This document shows positions 58,824 through 64,000 of a stretch of DNA of 64,000 bases, piece by piece. The position numbers and the translations under genes are program-made. The first letter of the stretch is position 1, and each line of letters begins with the position of its first letter. A model generated the notes under the pieces. It was not told where the DNA came from. It saw nothing but the letters and a program-made list of their open reading frames with translations, and made no database searches. The stretch is taken from the NCBI RefSeq assembly GCF_019357495.1, contig NZ_CP079110.1, forward strand, positions 1,178,001 to 1,242,000, written 5' to 3'. The stretch comes from Nosocomiicoccus ampullae (GTDB lineage Bacteria > Bacillota > Bacilli > Staphylococcales > Salinicoccaceae).

Positions 58824-59595
58824 CATTATCCGAATACTTTACAGATTCTTTTAATTTTTTAAGTGCTGCACGTTGTAAACGTGAGACGTGCATTTGACTT
58901 AATCCAATTTTTTCACCGGTCTCTTTTTGACTAAGACCTTCTAAAAATGTATAACGAATAATCTGTTGTTCTCTTTCAGATAATATTGGCAATAGCTTTT
59001 CAATAAGCATACGTTCTTCGCTTAATTCGTAGTTTTCGTCTTCACTACCCATTACGTCGAGTAATGTAACTGAAGCTCCTTCGTTATCAGCATCAATCGT
59101 ATAATCTACACTAAGGGCATTATAGCTTTGACCCATTTCCATTGCCTCTAACACTTCTTCCTCAGTCGAATCTATATATTCCGCAATTTCTTTAACTGAG
59201 GGCGAGCGTCCTAATTTATTTGTCAACTCGTCAGTTGAACGTTTAATTTTGGGGCCTAATTCTTTAATACGCCTCGGAACATGTACACTCCATGTCTTAT
59301 CACGTAAGTAACGTTTAATTTCTCCAAGGACTGTCGGTACAAGATATGCCTCAAATTTACGATCAAATGACAAATCAAATCTTCGAATCGCGCCTAAAAG
59401 ACCAATCATTCCGACTTGAACAAGGTCTTCATGATGGGATTGCCCTTTTGAATAGCGATATGCTAAAGATTCGATAAGCTTTTCATAATGATATACTAGA
59501 CGGGTCTGTGCCTCATCACTGCCAGTTTCTTGATAATCAGTGATTAAGCGATTGATCTCATCTCTTGAAAGCTCTTTTCTAGTTTGTGATTCCAT
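58816..59595 (-). CDS. sigB: RNA polymerase sigma factor SigB
   Basis: 259 residues from the ATG at 59595; an in-frame TTG at 59619 has no SD. Region 2 (HYEKLIESLAYRYSKGQSHHEDLVQVGMIGL, with RFDLSFDRKFEAYLVPTVLGEIKRYLRDKTW), region 3 and region 4 HTH (SQKETGEKIGLSQMHVSRLQR) are complete. Directs the general stress regulon to GTTTAA/GGGTAT promoters. Overlaps rsbW by 17 nt, coupling the synthesis of sigma and anti-sigma. Confidence 0.96.
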   Translation of the reverse strand: MESQTRKELSRDEINRLITDYQETGSDEAQTRLVYHYEKLIESLAYRYSKGQSHHEDLVQVGMIGLLGAIRRFDLSFDRKFEAYLVPTVLGEIKRYLRDKTWSVHVPRRIKELGPKIKRSTDELTNKLGRSPSVKEIAEYIDSTEEEVLEAMEMGQSYNALSVDYTIDADNEGASVTLLDVMGSEDENYELSEERMLIEKLLPILSEREQQIIRYTFLEGLSQKETGEKIGLSQMHVSRLQRAALKKLKESVKYSDNET

Positions 59596-60043
59596 CCTTA
59601 TGCACCTGACCTTCGCCAATATACTTGACCATACTGATTGTCACGCCTTCAGAGCGTTTTACGTTCACATCATCCATCAGTGATTCAATCAGGAATAAAC
59701 CGAGGCCTCCTTCTCTTAAAAAGCTTATTGAGTCCGTTTCTGTGTATGGTCCAATTTCTTCTTTTACTGTTTCATAGTCGAAACTCTGTCCTGAGTCTTG
59801 TACTATGATTTCTACTTGCTCTTTACTTACGGCAAATCCAATTGTTATTTCATTGTCATTGTCTGAATATGCATGCTTTACCGCGTTAGTGACTGCTTCA
59901 CTTACCGCTATTTTAGTATCTTCAATTTCTTCATACGACGCATCTACACTATTTAATACACCTGATAATGTTAAACGTACGAGTCCAACATACTCTGGTT
60001 TTGAGGGAATCTTCATTTCTATATACTCATATTTTTTAGTCAT
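59579..60043 (-). CDS. rsbW: Anti-sigma factor / serine kinase RsbW
   Basis: 154 residues, GHKL fold: N box DTKIAVSEAVTNAVKHAY (about 42-59), G1 box IVQDSGQSFD and G2 box GGLGLFLIESLMDDV. Binds SigB, or phosphorylates RsbV. Start overlaps rsbV by 8 nt and end overlaps sigB. Confidence 0.96.
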   Translation of the reverse strand: MTKKYEYIEMKIPSKPEYVGLVRLTLSGVLNSVDASYEEIEDTKIAVSEAVTNAVKHAYSDNDNEITIGFAVSKEQVEIIVQDSGQSFDYETVKEEIGPYTETDSISFLREGGLGLFLIESLMDDVNVKRSEGVTISMVKYIGEGQVHKDGITN

Positions 60044-60368
60044 TTGAATTAACTCCTGATTTTGTAATGTGAATTAAATCATATAAACCTGTTATTTCAA
60101 ACAGTTTCATAATACGTTCATTTGCACCGGATATTCTTAACTCTTTATTGTATTTGTTTAAGTCTTTTAATGTTCCAACAAAAAGACCAAGCCCTGTTGA
60201 ATCCATATATGTAAGATCTGTTAAATCAACGTGTAAGTTATGAGTCCCTTCTGATACGATTGGACTAAGTACTTTTTTTAATTCTGGTGCTGTGTAAATA
60301 TCAAGTTCTCCTCCGACTTGAACATAAAACACCTCAGGTTGTTCTCTTACTTCAATCTTAATGTTCAT
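60036..60368 (-). CDS. rsbV: Anti-anti-sigma factor RsbV
   Basis: 110 residues, STAS domain. The phosphorylatable serine is in LTYMDSTGLGLFVG (about 51-64). Dephosphorylated RsbV binds RsbW and releases SigB. First gene after the internal SigB promoter at 60411-60435. Confidence 0.96.
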   Translation of the reverse strand: MNIKIEVREQPEVFYVQVGGELDIYTAPELKKVLSPIVSEGTHNLHVDLTDLTYMDSTGLGLFVGTLKDLNKYNKELRISGANERIMKLFEITGLYDLIHITKSGVNSND

Positions 60369-60410
60369 AACAGTAACTCTACTCCATTCACAAATATATA
60401 TAGTATATAG

Positions 60411-60435
60411 ATACCCTCATATGTCGAAGTTAAAC
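60411..60435 (-). promoter_or_regulatory. SigB-type promoter of rsbV-rsbW-sigB
   Basis: GTTTAA (60430-60435), 13-nt spacer and GGGTAT (60411-60416) on minus: a perfect SigB consensus, placed 1 nt after the rsbU stop. It makes the operon autoregulated. Confidence 0.9.
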
Positions 60436-60436
60436 G

Positions 60437-61450
60437 TTAACTTTTCGCTTTTATTAAAAGCATCGTTAAATCATCTTTTCTCGTTTGATCTTGCATACGA
60501 GTTAAATTCTCATATAAATACTGAACGATATCTTGTGGATGCTTATCCCGATTATCTCTAATCATATATTTAACATCTTCCATGTCGATAAACGACCCGT
60601 CATGTTTTCTTAACTCAGACACTCCATCTGTATAAATAAAAATCATATCATTATCATTTAATTTTACTGTATCTTCATCATATGAAACGTCTTCTATGAC
60701 ACCTAACACAAGTCCTCTTGTGTTCAACGTCTCAAATACATCATCTTCATAACGATAAATAAAAGCTGGTTCATGTCCAGCGCTAGAATAGTTCAACTCA
60801 AAATTATTATAATCATACACACCATAAAACATCGTAATAAACATATTTTTATTGATGTTCTTTTCAACTAAAGTATTAATTTTCTCTAACACTCGGTTTG
60901 GTCTATAAGTAAGATGTGATAACTCTAATGAGAATTTTAACATTGCCATCGCGATAGCTGCAGGAATCCCAGAGCCTATTACATCTGCAACCGCAAGTCC
61001 TATTTTACCATCCCTTTTGTCTAAAATTGTAAAATAGTCACCATTCACTTTACTTGCAGCTACACTTATCGCACCAAGTTGTGTATTTTCAATTGACGGT
61101 ATACTTGACTTTAACATTGTTTGTTGTACATTAGCTGCAACATCTAGCTCTTGGTCATGATGGTTAATTTGATTTAGCATCGCACGGTAATCACGGTATG
61201 TAAACCCGAAAGATATCATCACTTCTTCTAATATTTCTAAAGATTTTTTGATTTCTTCACCGTCGTTAATATGTAAATGATTTAACATTTGAATATGTAA
61301 AGATACAATTTCCTCAGGAGAAGTGTCTATTTCAATGACATTTTGACTAAATGTTTGTGCACGTGCAATTGCTTCATCGACAGCATCGTCATAAATAAAT
61401 AGCTTTAAAATCGTTTCGTATTCTTCTGTAAGCTTATCGATGTATGTCAC
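60437..61450 (-). CDS. rsbU: PP2C phosphatase RsbU
   Basis: 337 residues, GTG start with SD GGAGGAG. N-terminal helical domain (1-110), then a PP2C/SpoIIE phosphatase domain (about 120-335) with VNGDYFTI, AVADVIGSGIPAAIAMAML and IYTDGVSEL metal-binding motifs. Dephosphorylates RsbV-P to activate SigB. No rsbR/S/T genes precede it; mazEF does, as in staphylococci. Confidence 0.95.
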   Translation of the reverse strand: MTYIDKLTEEYETILKLFIYDDAVDEAIARAQTFSQNVIEIDTSPEEIVSLHIQMLNHLHINDGEEIKKSLEILEEVMISFGFTYRDYRAMLNQINHHDQELDVAANVQQTMLKSSIPSIENTQLGAISVAASKVNGDYFTILDKRDGKIGLAVADVIGSGIPAAIAMAMLKFSLELSHLTYRPNRVLEKINTLVEKNINKNMFITMFYGVYDYNNFELNYSSAGHEPAFIYRYEDDVFETLNTRGLVLGVIEDVSYDEDTVKLNDNDMIFIYTDGVSELRKHDGSFIDMEDVKYMIRDNRDKHPQDIVQYLYENLTRMQDQTRKDDLTMLLIKAKS

Positions 61451-61467
61451 GAAAACTCCTCCTCACT

Positions 61468-61854
61468 TTAATGTTTAACATGATGTTTTTTACTTTTTTT
61501 ATTCTTTTTAGGATTTTCAGATAGTCCTAAGCTAATGCTTAAAGCAGCATCAACTTCTTTCATTTTTTCATTATCTAAATATGTAAGCTTTTCTTGTAAC
61601 CTAGTTTTATCTATCGTTCGTATTTGCTCTAGAAGGATAACCGAATCTGTTTTAAAATTGTATTTTTCAGCATTCACTTCTACATGTGTTGGGATTTTCG
61701 CTTTATCAATTTTTCCTGTAATCGCAGCGACTATTAAGGTTGGAGAGAACTTATTCCCAACATCGTTTTGAATAATAACAACAGGGCGTTTACCGCCCTG
61801 TTCAGAGCCTTGAACTGGAGAAAGATCAGCTAGGTATACTTCTCCACGTTTCAT
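61468..61854 (-). CDS. mazF: mRNA interferase MazF
   Basis: 128 residues. PemK/MazF fold with N-terminal [31 protein letters not shown], the classic signature, then [14 protein letters not shown] near 75. Sequence-specific endoribonuclease held by MazE. The basic C-terminal tail ([12 protein letters not shown]) is a lineage-specific extension. ATG follows directly after the mazE stop. Confidence 0.95.
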   Translation of the reverse strand: MKRGEVYLADLSPVQGSEQGGKRPVVIIQNDVGNKFSPTLIVAAITGKIDKAKIPTHVEVNAEKYNFKTDSVILLEQIRTIDKTRLQEKLTYLDNEKMKEVDAALSISLGLSENPKKNKKSKKHHVKH

Positions 61855-62037
61855 CTACTCACCATCTTTATCATTATTATTTAAATATTCATTTAGAAGC
61901 TTTTGGGAGTAGATTTGTTCCACCTCACATTCAAGATGAAACCCCTCTCTAGCGATTATTAAGTTCAATTCTGACATCTCAATGTAACCATCTTTCATAG
62001 ACTGGATTAAATTTTCGTCTAACATATATGAACTCAA
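61855..62037 (-). CDS. mazE: Antitoxin MazE
   Basis: About 60 residues. IQSMKDGYIEMSELNLIIAREGF matches the staphylococcal MazE type (not E. coli AbrB-like MazE) and the C-terminus is acidic. A TTG at 62037 has AGGGAG 9 nt upstream; an ATG at 62046 would touch the SD. Translationally coupled to mazF (adjacent stop and start). Confidence 0.88.
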   Translation of the reverse strand: MSSYMLDENLIQSMKDGYIEMSELNLIIAREGFHLECEVEQIYSQKLLNEYLNNNDKDGE

Positions 62038-62093
62038 AACAACCATCTCCCTATAATATCCTCATTTTAACACATTTAGAATATTCATTTAAT

Positions 62094-63236
62094 TTATTTT
62101 AAAATGTCATTTGAAATAGATACCTGGTCTGACTCCTTGTAAATACGCGGTAAACGTCTTGTTAATAAACATGTTGATTCGTATGGAATTGAACCGACGT
62201 GTTCGCTAAATCGTTCGAGTGATTGCGGACTGTCATAGTCATTATCGATAATAATTACTTCATCGCCAGCTTTCGCATCAACTTCAATCATCGAGGCATC
62301 CATACATACCCTACCGACAATTGGACGATTCTCACCATTTACTTTAACCGCGTAACCAGAATGTTGTCTTAGTAAACCATCTCCATATCCAACAGGAATT
62401 GTTGATATTTCTGTATTTTTATCAACAATGTATGTCTCATCGTAGCCAACAAAATCATTTTTTACTAAATGATGTGAGTCAACAACATGAGTGATGAGTC
62501 TTAAAGCAGGACTGAGATTAATATTCGATTTTTCTTTTACCATTAAACTCGGATAATATCCATATAAAGAAATCCCGATTCTTACCGCATTTGTATATTC
62601 CTCATCAAATAATAGTGCACCTGCTGAGTTTAAAGCATGGATATATTTTGGTCTTTCGACTTGGTCAACTATTTCTTTAAACTTATCGAGTTCTTTTTGT
62701 GCACCGTAAGATGTTGATGACGCGAGCGCGAGATGAGAAAAAATACCTTCATAAACGAAATGGTCTGAGTCTTTAATTAGCTGGATCATCTCTTTAATTT
62801 CTTTGACACTATCTGTACCATAACGGTTCATGTAGCTATTGACTTTAATATGGATCCAGACGTTTTTATCATATTCTCTGGTATTGTTTTCTAACGCCGC
62901 TTCAAGCCACTTAGCATTCGGTGCCGTTAGTGCAATTCTATGCTGAATTGCTTTATTAATATGCTCTGGATTTATAATGCCTAGTACGAGAATTTTTGAT
63001 TTAATGCCATGCATGCGTAACTCAATAGCTTCATCTAATGTACCGACCGCAAAAAAGTCAACACCTTTTCCTTCGAGAAACTGACATACTTTTTCTGCAC
63101 CATGTCCATACGCATTTGATTTTACAACCGCAATAAATGTCTTATTTTCATGTAATTGACTCATTTTTTCATAGTTTTGATAAATACGGTCTAAATCGAC
63201 TTCGACATAAGCATCTCTAAAAAACCTATCTTCCAT
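62094..63236 (-). CDS. alr: Alanine racemase
   Basis: 380 residues. PLP enzyme giving D-alanine for the cell wall. PLP lysine in AVVKSNAYGHG (about residue 37), catalytic Tyr in RIGISLYGYYP (about 254), VGYGDG and GRVCMDASMIEVD in the C-terminal domain. Between acpS and mazEF, the staphylococcal order. Confidence 0.97.
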   Translation of the reverse strand: MEDRFFRDAYVEVDLDRIYQNYEKMSQLHENKTFIAVVKSNAYGHGAEKVCQFLEGKGVDFFAVGTLDEAIELRMHGIKSKILVLGIINPEHINKAIQHRIALTAPNAKWLEAALENNTREYDKNVWIHIKVNSYMNRYGTDSVKEIKEMIQLIKDSDHFVYEGIFSHLALASSTSYGAQKELDKFKEIVDQVERPKYIHALNSAGALLFDEEYTNAVRIGISLYGYYPSLMVKEKSNINLSPALRLITHVVDSHHLVKNDFVGYDETYIVDKNTEISTIPVGYGDGLLRQHSGYAVKVNGENRPIVGRVCMDASMIEVDAKAGDEVIIIDNDYDSPQSLERFSEHVGSIPYESTCLLTRRLPRIYKESDQVSISNDILK

Positions 63237-63251
63237 ATTCCATCCCGTCCT

Positions 63252-63590
63252 TTAATCTATAATAATTACCGTTGCAGTCGCATACATTTTAGAATGTGAT
63301 ATTGAAATTAATGCAGAGCGCCCGTTAATGTATGGTTTACCATTATCCTCATTTAAAATTTCAATATGCTTAAAGTTTAATTTGCCTATACCTGTTCCAA
63401 CTGCTTTTGCATATGCTTCTTTTCCTGCAAATCGTCCTGCTAAAAATTCTAACTTTCTTCTATTACTTTTAATATTATTATAATTATTAAATTCTATTTC
63501 GCTTAATATTCTGTTTGCAAGTCGATCATTTTTGTTTGCCTGATTTATACGGTCGATTTCAATAATATCTGTTCCGAGTCCTTTAATCAT
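63252..63590 (-). CDS. acpS: Holo-[acyl-carrier-protein] synthase
   Basis: 112 residues. Transfers 4'-phosphopantetheine from CoA to acyl carrier protein. Motifs: GLGTDIIEIDRI (Mg-binding Asp) and FAGKEAYAKAVGTGI (about 52-66), with ISISHSKMYATATVI at the end. Starts 8 nt inside the PH-domain gene upstream. Confidence 0.96.
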   Translation of the reverse strand: MIKGLGTDIIEIDRINQANKNDRLANRILSEIEFNNYNNIKSNRRKLEFLAGRFAGKEAYAKAVGTGIGKLNFKHIEILNEDNGKPYINGRSALISISHSKMYATATVIIID

Positions 63591-64000
63591 CTTCGTCCAC
63601 CCTACTACGTTTTACTCTAACGATTTCTCTTATACTACTTCTCAATTCATCTGCACGATTTTTTTCAAGTTCAGGGATATACGTGCCGCCTCCTGCGGTT
63701 GAAATTTCTATACCTTTTAGGCCGAAGCGCTTCATAACAGGACCTTCAGTAACGTCGACGTTTTGTATTCTAAACAGTGGAATAACGATATGTTTTTTGT
63801 TAAAAATTCCGCTATTTACAACAAGTACATCGTCAGTGACTTGAAACTCAAAGTATTTATAAAATAGTCTCGGATAAACCAACATATTATATAGTACCTC
63901 ATATAAAAAGAATACGGCTGCGATACCAATGACGACAAATGCTGGTATTTTTATAAATGGAAAAAAGTAAATAAGCACAAGTCCTATAATAATTACTGCG
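63583..64000 (-). CDS. PH domain (bPH2, YdbS/YdbT-like) membrane protein, partial
   Basis: Frame open to the window edge, so the N-terminus is missing; a GTG at 63978 is internal. Visible part: one membrane helix (FVVIGIAAVFFLYEVLY), then a bPH2 domain (YFEFQVTDDVLVVNSGIFNKKHIVIPLFRIQNVDV ... GIEISTAGGG) and a charged tail. Such proteins lie next to acpS in Bacillus (ydbS-ydbT). Overlaps acpS by 8 nt. Confidence 0.82.
   Translation of the reverse strand, partial: AVIIIGLVLIYFFPFIKIPAFVVIGIAAVFFLYEVLYNMLVYPRLFYKYFEFQVTDDVLVVNSGIFNKKHIVIPLFRIQNVDVTEGPVMKRFGLKGIEISTAGGGTYIPELEKNRADELRSSIREIVRVKRSRVDEDD

Noticed and set aside
61468-62037. mazEF as a new defence module
   Set aside because: It is the conserved staphylococcal mazEF upstream of rsbU, not an accessory island.

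Overview
The window is 64 kb of low-GC chromosome from a member of the Staphylococcaceae. Family-level support comes from the block alr-mazEF-rsbU-rsbV-rsbW-sigB-tex, in which rsbU stands without rsbR/S/T; a staphylococcal-type class I aldolase (fda); LPNTG-anchored surface proteins; and a groESL promoter carrying both CtsR and HrcA sites. The gene order rex-tatA-tatC and ABC-F-tsaD-rimI-tsaB-tsaE, with a CPBP protease beside groES, matches the Bacillus subtilis groESL/gcp neighbourhood as I remember it. A genus such as Nosocomiicoccus, Jeotgalicoccus or Salinicoccus is possible but is only a guess.

Layout. 1-9.7 kb (mostly minus strand): a cut lipoprotein, a VanZ-like protein, a heterodimeric ABC exporter, nagB, a YcsG-like transporter, a YitT protein, a VOC protein, a 44-residue small protein with a strong promoter, and a methyltransferase. 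9.8-18.2 kb: a 59-residue membrane protein with a DHA2 efflux pump, pepT, ddl, an ABC exporter, a nitroreductase, an orphan MalK-type ATPase and fda. 18.25-19.73 kb: an IS3-family (IS150-like) element inside the fda terminator. 19.8-26.4 kb: pseudouridine synthase, HAAS/DUF4097 protein, amidase, NhaC antiporter, xpt-pbuX. 26.4-26.9 kb: gene-free palindromic repeats. 26.9-45.3 kb: groESL, CPBP protease, DCC protein, TusA/YeeE sulfur genes, hmp, TPM/LemA, oligopeptidase, LPXTG protein, RpiR regulator plus an altered GH32 protein, tat genes, rex, an ABC-F protein, a DnaA-box cluster, a 4 x 52 bp tandem repeat and a CAP-domain surface protein. 45.5-53.3 kb: the tsaE-tsaB-rimI-tsaD operon just downstream of a complete rRNA operon, which is preceded by tRNA-Gly and tRNA-Leu. 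53.5-56.6 kb: PerR-type katA with a second identical IS inside its terminator. 56.6-64 kb: tex, the SigB operon, mazEF, alr, acpS and a PH-domain protein.

Most notable points. Both copies of the same 1482-bp IS sit inside the intrinsic terminator hairpins of strongly expressed genes, in the same orientation relative to the terminated gene and with 3-bp target duplications. Each carries a perfect 13-bp hairpin that would mask the transposase ribosome binding site on read-through mRNA. Also of interest are three perfect DnaA boxes between the ABC-F gene and tsaD, a GH32 protein whose catalytic nucleophile motif is lost, repeat arrays filling two convergent intergenic gaps, and several small genes below the usual size cut-off. 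Regulation is unusually readable: sites of CIRCE, CtsR, PerR and SigB type sit on near-consensus promoters.
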